Source: a virus
IMG/VR virus record: IMGVR_UViG_3300027508_000017
Span: 1 to 37,341 of that record
Strand: one strand, 5' to 3'
DNA: 37,341 bases
The notes beneath the pieces are model-generated. The model was not told the origin of the DNA. It saw only the letters and a program-made list of their open reading frames with translations, and did not search any database. This document shows, one piece after another, positions 21,840 to 32,000 of this stretch; within the stretch, counting starts at the first letter, position 1; each line of letters begins with the position of its first letter. Position numbers and translations under genes: made by a program.

Positions 21840-22125
21840 ACTTGACGATAAAACTACAGGGCATGGGTGTTTTCCTCCAACTGTTATGATAACCACACCA
21901 GTGGCGAAAACTTATTTTAACGGAAAATTTGCTGGTGTTGTTAGTGCGAATTGTAAATGGGCAGCTCATACATGTGGTAATCAGACTCACAATTCAGATC
22001 AAAGATACCCAACTTCTGGAGCCAACAAAACATATATTGAAGGGTATAAAGCAGCAAGAGTCTCTGACCCAATAGCTTGTGGTGATACAATTGGTCAAGG
22101 ATCTTCAAATTCTTTCATAGAATAG
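21823..22125 (+). CDS. 5.4: PAAR-motif spike tip protein (gp5.4-like)
   Basis: A 100-residue PAAR protein: MPAVTRLDDKTTGHGCFPPTVMITTPVAKTYFNGKFAGVV, later HNSDQRYPTSGANKTYIEGYKAARVSDPIACGDTIGQGSSNSFIE. G-H-G-C-F-P-P and the VSDPIACGDTI element carry the His/Cys zinc-site residues of the PAAR fold. It forms a sharp cone at the tip of the gp5 beta-helix, as T4 gp5.4 does. Start overlaps the upstream gene by 17 nt. A CTAAATA box follows. Confidence 0.85.
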   Translation: MPAVTRLDDKTTGHGCFPPTVMITTPVAKTYFNGKFAGVVSANCKWAAHTCGNQTHNSDQRYPTSGANKTYIEGYKAARVSDPIACGDTIGQGSSNSFIE

Positions 22126-22127
22126 GA

Positions 22128-22134
22128 CTAAATA
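22128..22134 (+). promoter_or_regulatory. candidate late promoter CTAAATA before gp25
   Basis: CTAAATA, 5 nt, then ATG 22140. With a T4-like start distance the transcript would begin at or within a few bases of the ATG. Confidence 0.55.
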
Positions 22135-22139
22135 ATTAG

Positions 22140-22532
22140 ATGGCACGCAATACAAGAAACTTTTCGGATTTAGACTTAAATTTCACTGCTCATCCAGTGA
22201 CGAAAGACATCGTTCTTAGATACGATGAAAATGCGGTAAAAACCAGTCTAAAAAACCTAATTTTAACATCAAACTTCGAAAGACCTTTTCATAGCGAAAT
22301 AGGTTCTCCAATCAAGCGTTTGTTGTTCGAGCCAGCCACACCAATGTTGGCTGTTGTTATGAAACGTGCAATCGTAGATACTGTAAATAACTTTGAACCT
22401 CGTGTTGAGTTATTAAACGTGGACGTTAATGTAGCGATAGATAGCAATGCTATCAGAGTTACCATAGAATTTAAAATAAGAAATACAGAAAGACCTTTAA
22501 GTTTAGATCTTGTATTAGAGAGAACCCGATAA
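22140..22532 (+). CDS. 25: gp25 baseplate wedge protein
   Basis: A 130-residue protein. It has the gp25/TssE family pattern: DIVLRYDENAVKTSLKNLILTSNFERPFHSEIGSPIKRLLFEP (24-65) and the invariant EPR motif in NNFEPRVELLNVDV (83-96). gp25 triggers sheath assembly at the baseplate core. Similar length to T4 gp25 (132). Coupled to gp6 by TAATG overlap. Confidence 0.95.
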   Translation: MARNTRNFSDLDLNFTAHPVTKDIVLRYDENAVKTSLKNLILTSNFERPFHSEIGSPIKRLLFEPATPMLAVVMKRAIVDTVNNFEPRVELLNVDVNVAIDSNAIRVTIEFKIRNTERPLSLDLVLERTR

Positions 22533-24382
22533 TGGCAAATAAAAAGATAAACGTAACAGATTTGGATTTTGATGCAATTAAGCTAAATCTAAAGAACTTC
22601 CTAAAAGGACAGCAACAATTCCAAGACTATGATTTTGAAGGTGCTGGTCTTTCTATTCTTTTAGACGTTTTGGCATATAATACTCATTATAATGCACTGT
22701 ATAACAACTTGACTATTAACGAAATGTTTTTAGATTCAGCCAGTAAAAGAAATAGTGTTGTTTCTTTGGCGAAGATGTTAGGATATGTTCCTCGTTCTTG
22801 CACATGTTCTACTGCTACTGTTCGTTTAACAGTTGATAGTGGAATTACTGGTCCAAGTTCTTTAACTCTCCCTGCATATAGCACATTTGTAACTACTGTT
22901 GACGGTATTCAATATTCGTTTTATAATACGGCATCTTATACAATTACTGGTTCAGGAACATCATATACTTTCGATAATATTAAAATTGTTGAAGGAACCC
23001 CACTAACTTTTAGATGGGAATATTCTGAAGGAAGTAAGTATACTATTCCAAATGCAAATATTGATATATCAACACTAAAGGTAAAAGTTCAAGAATCAGC
23101 GAATTCTGATTTATATGAAGCATTTACAAACGCATCAACTATAACTACAGCCGACGCAACTAGTAGAGTATATTTTATAAAAGAAGTTGATGATGGTTTG
23201 TATGAATTATATTTCGGCGATGGTGTTATTGGTAGAGAGTTATCTCCTGGTAATATTATCCACGTTGAATATATGGCATCATCATTGGACGCACCGAATG
23301 GCGCACGATTATTTCAATATACTGGCCAAACCCTAATTAGTAATGCTTCTAATTTAGTTACATGTTTAGCACCAGCTTCTGGCGGATCAGTCGCAGAAGA
23401 TATTGAAAGAATTCGTTTTAATGCACCAAGAACATATGCAGCGCAAAATCGTTGCGTAACACCAGATGACTATAAAGCATTAATTTATTCAGCATTCCCA
23501 ACAGCGAAAGCAGTTTCTGTTTGGGGTGGTGAAGATAACAACCCACCTGTTTATGGTAAAATTTTCGTTTGTGTTAAACCAATTGATTCTTCTAAACTAA
23601 CGCAACTGCAGAAGTCAGAACTCGTTAATACAATTTTACAAAGTAAAAACGTAGTTTCTGTTATTCCTGAAGTTGTTGATCCAGAATATTTGAATATTTC
23701 TCTCAATGTTAGTGTTAACTATAACCCAAGAGAAACAACAAGAACTGGTCCAGAAATTGAAACGATTGTAACAAATACTATTTTTGATTATGATGATAAT
23801 GAATTGCAAACTTTTGATGGCGTGTTCCGTTTCTCCAAATTGTCTGCTGCCATCGATGCTTCAGAAAAATCTATTAGCAACAATACTATGACTGTATTGT
23901 TAAGAAGAAATATTGCTCCACGTTATAATGTTTCTGCGCAATATCTTTTAAACATTATCAACCCAATTTACTATTCAGAATTTGCAGGTGGATCAATAGG
24001 AACTACAGGATTTTATATTGATGGTAGTGATGAGATTCATTACCTTGATGATAATGGTACCAATGTTCGCTTATTTAAATATGGTTCCAATGCTCAGAAA
24101 TTTATTATTGACGAACAGATTGGAACAATCGATCATGCTAGAGGTATTATAGATATTCGCAATTTACACATTACTGCATTGGCAGATATCGATTGGGAAA
24201 TTACAATAAAACCAAAATCCAATGACGTAGTTTCTGCGCTAACTCAAATCGCCAAAATAGCAAGAGACCATTTATATGTTACTGCTATCCCAGATCAAAC
24301 TGCAGTTGGTGACTTACGTGCTGGATACAATTATACATTCAGTGCTTCCAACGCAACAGTAACAGGCGATAGAGTAGGCTAA
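22532..24382 (+). CDS. 6: gp6 baseplate wedge protein
   Basis: A 616-residue protein (T4 gp6: 660). The N-terminus, DFDAIKLNLKNFLKGQQQFQDYDFEGAGLSILLDVLAYNTHYNALYNNLTINEMFLDSASKRNSVVSLAKMLGYVPRSCT (13-92), is the gp6/J-like family hallmark. The centre has the SSLDAPNGARLFQYTG and RIRFNAPRTYAAQNRCVTPDDYKALI segments of the family. gp6 dimers tie wedges into the inner baseplate ring. It is followed two bases later by the next wedge gene. Confidence 0.93.
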   Translation: MANKKINVTDLDFDAIKLNLKNFLKGQQQFQDYDFEGAGLSILLDVLAYNTHYNALYNNLTINEMFLDSASKRNSVVSLAKMLGYVPRSCTCSTATVRLTVDSGITGPSSLTLPAYSTFVTTVDGIQYSFYNTASYTITGSGTSYTFDNIKIVEGTPLTFRWEYSEGSKYTIPNANIDISTLKVKVQESANSDLYEAFTNASTITTADATSRVYFIKEVDDGLYELYFGDGVIGRELSPGNIIHVEYMASSLDAPNGARLFQYTGQTLISNASNLVTCLAPASGGSVAEDIERIRFNAPRTYAAQNRCVTPDDYKALIYSAFPTAKAVSVWGGEDNNPPVYGKIFVCVKPIDSSKLTQLQKSELVNTILQSKNVVSVIPEVVDPEYLNISLNVSVNYNPRETTRTGPEIETIVTNTIFDYDDNELQTFDGVFRFSKLSAAIDASEKSISNNTMTVLLRRNIAPRYNVSAQYLLNIINPIYYSEFAGGSIGTTGFYIDGSDEIHYLDDNGTNVRLFKYGSNAQKFIIDEQIGTIDHARGIIDIRNLHITALADIDWEITIKPKSNDVVSALTQIAKIARDHLYVTAIPDQTAVGDLRAGYNYTFSASNATVTGDRVG

Positions 24383-24384
24383 AA

Positions 24385-25992
24385 ATGACAGCTCCATTAA
24401 GAAGAAGCAAGATATCTTCATTAGTAGAAGGACAACTCCCTGAGTTTGTTCGTGAAGATCATCAAACTTTCGTTGCTTTCTTAAAAGCGTATTATGAATA
24501 TTTGGAAACTACTTCTCCAGATCTTAGAGATTTAAGAGATCTAGATACAACTTTAGATTCTTTTATACAACACTTTAGGAATGAAGTTGGTATTAATTTG
24601 CCAACTCAAATTAATGCAGATCCTAGATTTCTTTTACAGAGAATCAAAGACCAATATTTGGCAAAAGGATCTGAGTCGTCATATAAATTATTGTTTAGAC
24701 TTTTATTCAATAAAGAAGTTTCTATTGATTATCCATCTAAACAAGTTTTTCGTGTATCCGATGGTAAGTGGAACCAAGACGTTTCTATTATTGCAAAAGT
24801 TACATCTGGCCATCCAGACCAAATTGTTGGTAAACTTGTTGATGTTATTACTCCAACTAAAATTATTCGTGTTCAGATTGATAGAAGACAGTATATTGAA
24901 ATTGAAGTTGAGCGTGTTGTTGAGATTGCAGAAGACATCTATGAATTTTATGTAGATCGCAGATTTTTCGGTAATATCGGTGTTGGTGATAGACTTCGCT
25001 ATAAAACTGCGGACATCTATTTCACAGCAGACATTCTAGCTACAACATCAACGCTAAAAGTATTGACTCCAGGAACTGGGTTTAAAGTTGGACAGCTTTA
25101 CGCCATTAGAAATGGTAAGGGTACTGGTTCTATTATGAAGATTACAAGAACCAATACAGAAGGTGGTATCTTAGACGCAGAGTTTATTAAGTTTGGTACT
25201 GGTTATTCTACGGATTTTGCATCAACGATTTATGCAGACTTGGGACAATCGGCAACTGGAACTGGCGGAAGTTCACTACAGATTATTGGTGGAAATATTA
25301 GCGTTGCTGAAGCAACTGATGGTTTTGTAGAAACAGGTACAATTAATAAATCGGACTATGCCGTAACTGATGCTATGGATGGCAGCTATGCTGGTGAAAT
25401 TATTCGTGAATTCGGATCTTCTGGTGGAGTCAATGAACTCTCTAGCCCATATGATCCAGCAGTTATTAAGATTAATCTTGGAGCACTCGCCAAGTATCCA
25501 GGATATTATGTTACAAATGATAGCTTCTTAAACGATGCTATCTTTATTCAAGACAGTAGATACTATCAAGCGTTTTCTTATGTTTTAAAAATTGATGAGA
25601 GTTTAGATTCTTACAAATCTATTGTTAAAACATTATTACACCCAGCTGGTATGGCTGTATTTGGTGAATATGAAATTAAGAATGAATTTGATGTTGCATT
25701 AAGTCTTGAGGCGATGATTAAAAATCTTTCTGTAACAGCTCAAGACGAAGTTACAGTCAATATTGATTACATTACGGCTAAAGGTGTAACCAAAGGACTT
25801 GAAGATTATATTACTACACCCGATAGTAATGTATTTTCGATGGATAAATATATTGATAGAACGGGAATTGGAGACGATTTAGCGACTCCAGTCGACACAG
25901 GTTTCGTGTTACTGAACCCATATGCAGACGCTGGTTGGTTCTTAAACGACGATGGATCATATGTTAATGACCCGACCAACTTTAACACTTAG
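24385..25992 (+). CDS. baseplate wedge protein, gp7-like by position
   Basis: A 535-residue protein starting MTAPLRRSKISSLVEGQLPEFVREDHQTFVAFLKAYYEYLE. This N-terminal element is common to T4-like phage baseplate proteins that follow gp6. Next come SSYKLLFRLLFNKEVSIDYPSKQVFRVSDGKWN and beta-rich Gly-containing repeats in the middle (GTGFKVGQLYAIRNGKGTGSIM, FGTGYSTDF). The order gp6 - this gene - gp8 puts it where gp7 lies in T4, but T4 gp7 is 1,032 residues and I see no clear sequence match. Structural role likely; gene name left empty. Confidence 0.65.
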   Translation: MTAPLRRSKISSLVEGQLPEFVREDHQTFVAFLKAYYEYLETTSPDLRDLRDLDTTLDSFIQHFRNEVGINLPTQINADPRFLLQRIKDQYLAKGSESSYKLLFRLLFNKEVSIDYPSKQVFRVSDGKWNQDVSIIAKVTSGHPDQIVGKLVDVITPTKIIRVQIDRRQYIEIEVERVVEIAEDIYEFYVDRRFFGNIGVGDRLRYKTADIYFTADILATTSTLKVLTPGTGFKVGQLYAIRNGKGTGSIMKITRTNTEGGILDAEFIKFGTGYSTDFASTIYADLGQSATGTGGSSLQIIGGNISVAEATDGFVETGTINKSDYAVTDAMDGSYAGEIIREFGSSGGVNELSSPYDPAVIKINLGALAKYPGYYVTNDSFLNDAIFIQDSRYYQAFSYVLKIDESLDSYKSIVKTLLHPAGMAVFGEYEIKNEFDVALSLEAMIKNLSVTAQDEVTVNIDYITAKGVTKGLEDYITTPDSNVFSMDKYIDRTGIGDDLATPVDTGFVLLNPYADAGWFLNDDGSYVNDPTNFNT

Positions 25993-26001
25993 GAGATATA
26001 A

Positions 26002-26445
26002 ATGGACTTAAATGAAAATCTAAAAATGAAGGGTGAATTAACCATCATTCACAAAAATGCTGACGGTAAAATTAAAGACGTAATTAATGTTCCAAACTTA
26101 GTTGTAACAGCAGGTAAACAATATATTGCTGCTCGCATGGTAGGTTCTGGAACTAACGTAATGTCACATATGGCAATCGGAACTGGAACTGCAACCCCTG
26201 CAGTGGCAGATTCTGTTTTAGGAACTGAAGCTGGTCGTGTTACCTTGGCTTCTTTCTCTTCTAGTGGCGCAACTGTAACTGCCACTGCAACTTTCCCAGC
26301 TGGTACTGGTACTGGAGCAATTACTGAAGCAGGTATTTTAAATGCAAACTCAGCAGGAACTATGCTCTGTAGAACAACATTCCCTGTAGTTAATAAAGCA
26401 GCAGGTGACAGCATCGCTATCACTTGGGTTATTACCGTAAGCTAA
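26002..26445 (+). CDS. virion-associated protein, unknown
   Basis: A 147-residue beta-rich protein. MKGELTIIHKNADGKIKDVINVPNLVVTAGKQYIAARM (9-46), then MAIGTGTATPA and ITEAGILNANSAGTMLCRTTFPVVNKAAGDSIAITWVITVS. The VVTAGKQYIA...MAIGTGT...EAGI pattern occurs in many phage tail-associated proteins. Excellent AGGAG site. Lies between gp7-like and gp8, so probably a baseplate accessory. Confidence 0.6.
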   Translation: MDLNENLKMKGELTIIHKNADGKIKDVINVPNLVVTAGKQYIAARMVGSGTNVMSHMAIGTGTATPAVADSVLGTEAGRVTLASFSSSGATVTATATFPAGTGTGAITEAGILNANSAGTMLCRTTFPVVNKAAGDSIAITWVITVS

Positions 26446-26458
26446 AAGAAAAAATTAA

Positions 26459-29023
26459 ATGGCATCTTCAGCACTATTAAAATCTGGGTTGCACAACTCA
26501 ATTGCGAAAGGTCTCTATAATGAGATTCAGAATCGCACAGCCAAATATTATTATTTTTTAGGGAAAACTCTTCAGTGGGCTCAAGAGTTGGAACCTCCAT
26601 TCCCAGTTAATTCTCTTGATTATGATTTAAAAACACGCAATGAAATAATCACTATGAAAGAGATTCGTTCAACTGACGTAGCGTTTATTGTTGAAAGAAG
26701 AAATTGGGAGAGTGGTAGAATATATGATATGTATGACGATCATTATTCTGATGAATTAGATGGCATTAATTTAATTTCTGGTGGATATGGCTTCGCTGAT
26801 CCACCAACAGTAACAATCACTGGAGGTGGTGGCTCAGGTGCTACTGCAACTGCTTATATTGCAAACGGTATTGTAATTGAGATAGAATTAACAAATCCAG
26901 GTCGTGGATACACTAGTACACCAACAGTAACTATTACAGGTGGCGGTGGAGAAGGTGTTGCTGCAACAGCAGTCCTTCCAATATCATATTCTGGTAAACA
27001 GGCTATGGAAGAATGTAACTTCTATGTGGTTACTGATGAATATAACGTATACAAATGTTTAGATAACAATAATAATGCACAATCTACATATAAACCTGTT
27101 GGTACTACTGTTGATCCAGTAATTATGCCAGACGGATATATGTGGAAATATATGTATAGTATTCCTATTGCGCTACGTAATAAGTTTTTGACTGATACAT
27201 ATATGCCAGTTGTTACAGCATTAAGACCACAGTTTTATTCTAGTGGAGCAATACAAACAGTTAAAATTGAAAAACGTGGGCAAAATTATACTTATGCGAA
27301 CATTTCTGTACAAGGTGACGGATCTAGAGAATTAGACCCATTGTTTATTATTGGAACTAACTTATCATCCAATGGATCTGGATACATAAATGCAACAGTA
27401 GAAATAGATCCACCTTTTGCTGCTACAACTTGGGCAGCAAATATTAATGTGTTACTTGGACAAAGATTTAGACATAACAACAACATCTATGAAGTTACAC
27501 TTCCAGGGACTTTAGCGTCGCCTGCACCAACTCATGGATCTGGTATTATCTCCAACGGAACAGCTGCTTTAAAATATATTGGAACAACAGTAAGAGCTAC
27601 AGCAACTGTTACGTCTGGTACAGTGACAGCAATTAATCTTATTGGCGCTGTCAGAGAAGTTGTAATGACAGATGGCGGATTAGGTTATACTTCTGCTCCA
27701 TCAGTTTCATTTAGTGGTGGTGGCGGAAGTGGTGCTACTGGCTCTGTTATTATGATGGGAACATCTGTTCAAACCACAGTTATTACAAACTCTGGTGATG
27801 ATTATACATCTACACCAACTGTTAGTTTTGGTACTGCATGGACAGCAGCAACATCATTAACATTACAGCAACAAGTTTATGTGGCTAACAGACTTTATAC
27901 TGTTACTACCGCAGGAACTACAGGTAGTGTAGCTCCTACTCATACATCAGGATCTGCGTCAAGTGGAACTGCAACATTACAGTACGTTGGTCGCCCAGCA
28001 TCAGGAACAGTTATTCTTAGATATGGAACTGGTTATTCAGTTCTACCGAACCTAACTATTAACTCAACTACTGGAACTGGCGCAACAGGATATCTTTCTG
28101 GTGTTAAATCAGAAGCTAAATTACTACCATTGTTAAGTAATGGTGAATTAGTTGGTATTCAGATTGATGATGGTGGTATCGGTTATACATATGCAAACTT
28201 AACTGTAGATGGCGATGGTGATAACGCAGAAATTTCTGCAGACCTTTCTCCAGGCGACGTTTCAACTTTACAAGCCAACACCGAATTGTTGACTATTGAT
28301 GGACGTATTATGTCTATTAAAGTTATATCTGGTGGATTTGGTTATGCTGGAGCAACAATAACTATTGAAGGTGATGGTACTGGCGCAGCTGCAGAAGCTA
28401 TTACAGAAAACGGTAAGATTAAAAAAATCCGTATGACTAATTATGGTCAAGGATATCGCTGGGCAAGAGTTACAATTACAGGTTCTGGTTTCGGTGCCAC
28501 AGCAAGAGCAATTATGACTGACTTTGGCGGACATGGAAAAGACTCAATTAATGGTCTTTATACAAGATCGTTAATGTTCTATTCAAGTATCTCCAGAGAT
28601 AAAAACCAAGGATTTGATGTGAATAACGATTTCCGTCAAATCGGCATTATCAAAAACCCAAGAAAGTATGCATCAACATATTCTTTAGATTCTACGTTAG
28701 CATCTGCGTGTTTCGTTGTTACTGGAACAATCAATACTAACAATTTTGCCAAAGATCAAACTGTATATTTGGCTAATACTGGATCAAAATTTAGAATTGT
28801 TAACCTAAACTCGAACTCAGCATTATTACAATCTTTAGACAATGCTATACCAACAGTAGGTTCTGTTTTAACAAATGACGCATCACAAAGTTTTACAGTT
28901 TCTGGTTTAACTCTGCCAACAGTAGATAAATATTCTGGTGATATGCTTTTCATTGATAATAAGCAAGCATTTACGCCAACAGCAGACCAAACAGTAACTC
29001 TTAGAACTGTTATAAAATTCTAA
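26459..29023 (+). CDS. 8: gp8-like baseplate wedge protein with large repeat insertion
   Basis: An 854-residue protein; T4 gp8 is 334. The ends resemble gp8: FIVERRNWESGRIYDMYDD (T4 IPRRDWGDTRYPDPY), VYKCLDN and PDGYMWKYMYSIP (T4 VYRCLD, DGYVWEYLFEIP), then FRQIGIIKNPRKY, YSGDMLFIDNKQAFT and VTLRTVIKF at the C-terminus (T4 FRQISIITNP, SGEMIYMENR, INILFTF). The extra sequence is a chain of Gly-rich beta repeats (GGYGFADPPTVTITGGGGSGATA-type), about nine recognisable copies, and two W....Y modules at about 323-378 and 458-511. These extra parts may reach from the baseplate for glycan contact; that is inference. Confidence 0.8.
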   Translation: MASSALLKSGLHNSIAKGLYNEIQNRTAKYYYFLGKTLQWAQELEPPFPVNSLDYDLKTRNEIITMKEIRSTDVAFIVERRNWESGRIYDMYDDHYSDELDGINLISGGYGFADPPTVTITGGGGSGATATAYIANGIVIEIELTNPGRGYTSTPTVTITGGGGEGVAATAVLPISYSGKQAMEECNFYVVTDEYNVYKCLDNNNNAQSTYKPVGTTVDPVIMPDGYMWKYMYSIPIALRNKFLTDTYMPVVTALRPQFYSSGAIQTVKIEKRGQNYTYANISVQGDGSRELDPLFIIGTNLSSNGSGYINATVEIDPPFAATTWAANINVLLGQRFRHNNNIYEVTLPGTLASPAPTHGSGIISNGTAALKYIGTTVRATATVTSGTVTAINLIGAVREVVMTDGGLGYTSAPSVSFSGGGGSGATGSVIMMGTSVQTTVITNSGDDYTSTPTVSFGTAWTAATSLTLQQQVYVANRLYTVTTAGTTGSVAPTHTSGSASSGTATLQYVGRPASGTVILRYGTGYSVLPNLTINSTTGTGATGYLSGVKSEAKLLPLLSNGELVGIQIDDGGIGYTYANLTVDGDGDNAEISADLSPGDVSTLQANTELLTIDGRIMSIKVISGGFGYAGATITIEGDGTGAAAEAITENGKIKKIRMTNYGQGYRWARVTITGSGFGATARAIMTDFGGHGKDSINGLYTRSLMFYSSISRDKNQGFDVNNDFRQIGIIKNPRKYASTYSLDSTLASACFVVTGTINTNNFAKDQTVYLANTGSKFRIVNLNSNSALLQSLDNAIPTVGSVLTNDASQSFTVSGLTLPTVDKYSGDMLFIDNKQAFTPTADQTVTLRTVIKF

Positions 29024-29029
29024 TAAATA
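29022..29029 (+). promoter_or_regulatory. candidate late promoter AATAAATA
   Basis: AATAAATA, near the T4 TATAAATA consensus, overlapping the gp8 stop. The giant gene starts at 29056 after a leader with AAGAGTAAAAG, so a normal short leader is possible here. Confidence 0.45.
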
Positions 29030-29055
29030 ATAGTAATTAACTAAAAGAGTAAAAG

Positions 29056-32000
29056 ATGATCGATTTCAATACCGAACCATATAATGATGACTATAACGAG
29101 AACAGTAAATTCTACAGAATTCTGTTCCGCCCAAGTTTCGCTTTACAGGCTCGTGAACTCACGCAAATGCAGAGTATTCTGCAGAAACAGATCCAGCGCC
29201 ATGGAGATAATATCTTCAAACAGGGTGCTATGGTTCTACCTGGACAAATATCAATTGATACGAATGCGCAATATGTTAAATTGCAGCCATTGTACAATGG
29301 TATTGCTGTAGAGACATTTTTAGATAGCCTTAACAATAAGGTTATTGTTGGTGCCAATTCAAACCTTAAAGCAGAAGTAATTAAGGTTCAGAGTGCTGAG
29401 CAAAATGAACCATCAACCATTTATATTCGTTATAAAGACTCTGGTAACAATGGAACTACAAAAGTATTTGCTGCTGGCGAGGTAATCTCAACAGAAGATA
29501 ATTTATATTCTTTTCAGGCTGTAGCAGAAAACCCAACTGGTATTGGTTCTATCGTTTCTATCGAGCGTGGTGTTTATTATGTTAATGGATTCTTCGTTCT
29601 TGTAGAATCCCATTCTATAATTCTTGACAAATATAGCAACACGCCATCATATCGTGTTGGCTTGAATGTAGAAGAAAAAATTGTAACTCCTGAAGAAGAT
29701 GCTACGTTGTTGGATAATGCTCAAAACAGCTACAACTATGCTGCTCCAGGATCGCATCGTTATTATATCGACTTAACTCTAAAGAAGATCTCTTTAGAGT
29801 CAGCTTCAGACGCAAGTTTTATTGAGTTACTAAGAGTTGAAGATGGTGTCAATAAAAAGATTACTACTAAGACAGAATACTCTGTTTTAGAACAAACATT
29901 GGCTCGTCGTACATATGACGAGTCTGGCGATTATACAGTAAGAAACTTTAACATCGATATTCGTGAGCACCGTAACAATGATCGTGGCGCATGGACACAA
30001 AACACTGCATTCTTAATCGGCGACATTGTAACTAACGCAGGTAAAACGTATGTAGCTAAGAATAGCGGAACATCAGTTACTACTGCGCCAGTGCATACTA
30101 CAGGTATCGCATATGATGGTCCAGGTTCTACTGGTATTCAGTGGGAATATACATTAACCCCTCAATATAATCGTGGTATTTACAAAAACGGAGATGAGTC
30201 TAAACTTGCAATCGGTTTAGAACCAGGAAAAGCATATGTTCGTGGATATGAGATTGAAAAGATCGCCACAGAATATGTTTCTGTCAACAAGTCACGTGAA
30301 TATGCCCAAGCAGATAATGCGTTTATTTCTGCTGAATTGGGAAGTTATGTAACAGTAACTAATCTATGTAAGATTCCTCCAATCATTTACAACTCTGTTG
30401 TAAACCTAAGAGATCAATTAACAACCACACGTGGTACTGAAGCAGGAACTATTATCGGTACTGCACGTGTTCGTGCAATTGAATGGGACAATGGTTCTAT
30501 CGGTTCTAATACTGCAACATATAAGTTGTTTTTATATGATGTTAATTTGAACGCAGGTAAAGAGTTCTCTCGTAACGTTAAATCTATTGGGCTAAATTCT
30601 TGGGGATTCACTGCTGACATTAACCCAATAACTACTCCATTAATCGGTTCTGTAACTGCTGCTGGAACAACAGTGACAGGTAATGGTACTTCTTTCTTGA
30701 CACAATTAGTTGTCGGTGATTACATTTATGTTAATGGTGCTTCTTATAGAGTTACAGCAGTCGCTTCTCAAACATCATTAACAATCTCAGCTTCTTTAAC
30801 TGCGACAAATGCTGCATTTAGTTTAGTGAAGACAAATATATTAGCGACTAACTTAGAGAAAACTGTATTCTCTCTACCTTACAGTACAGTTCGTTCTTTA
30901 AGAAGTGCTTTAGCAACAAATGATACTGCGTATACAGTTTCAGCAGTATACACAGAAACTGTTGCGTCAGGTAACATTAATATTAATGCTGCTTCTGGAA
31001 CATTTGCATCTGGCGCTGTTACTGGAAACTTTATTGTAACCAGAAATGATAATGGCGATGTTCTTCCAATCAATAGCGTAACTGTAACAGGAAGTTCTGC
31101 TGTTATTAACGTAGGAAATGCAAACGATGGAAAACAATGTACTATCGTTGCAACTGTAAATAAAACTGGTTCTAGTTCTACTGAGAAAACTAAAACTCAC
31201 GTAACTGGTGCAACTGTATCATTTACTACTCAAGCAACTGCAACACCAACTATTTTATCTTTAGGTAAGGCAGATTGCTGGAAGATCAATAGTGTTAAGA
31301 TGGATTCTGGATCCTTCTCTTCACCATCAGGTTCTTATACAATTGACATTTCAGATCGTTATGATTTTGATAATGGTCAACGAGCAACTCATTATGATCT
31401 TGGAAGAATTGTACTAAAAGATACATATGCTCCACCATCAGCACCTATTCAAGTAACCTTTGAATACTTTACACATTCTGTTGGTGACTATTGCAGTGTT
31501 AATTCATATCCTGCAACTATCTCTTACTCACAGATTCCATCAGATTTACGTGATGGTTTAGATTTCCGTCCAAGAATTGATGATGATGGTGTATCATTTA
31601 GTTCAATAACTCAATTACCAAGACGTGGTTCCAACATTACCACAGACTTCACTTATTATTTGGCAAGAAAAGAAAAGATTGCTGTTGATGTAAATGGCAA
31701 TTTCTTTAATATCTCTGGTACATCTTCAATTAATCCAGGTGATGCTGAAGATTCATCAACAGGTATGGTTCTTTATAAGTTAACACTTGCTCCATATACA
31801 TTTGATACAACAAACAATAATGTAATTATTGACTCTATCGACAATAAACGCTATACAATGCGTGACATCGGTAAATTAGAAAAGCGTATCGACAATCTAG
31901 AATATTACACTTCTTTATCTCTACTAGAACAACAAACTGAATCATTGAAGATTCAAGATTCTACTGGTATGGATAGAATGAAAAACGGATTTATTGTTGA

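Noticed and set aside
26049-26423. 124-residue minus-strand ORF
   Set aside because: It is antisense to the 147-residue virion protein and has no promoter or ribosome site.
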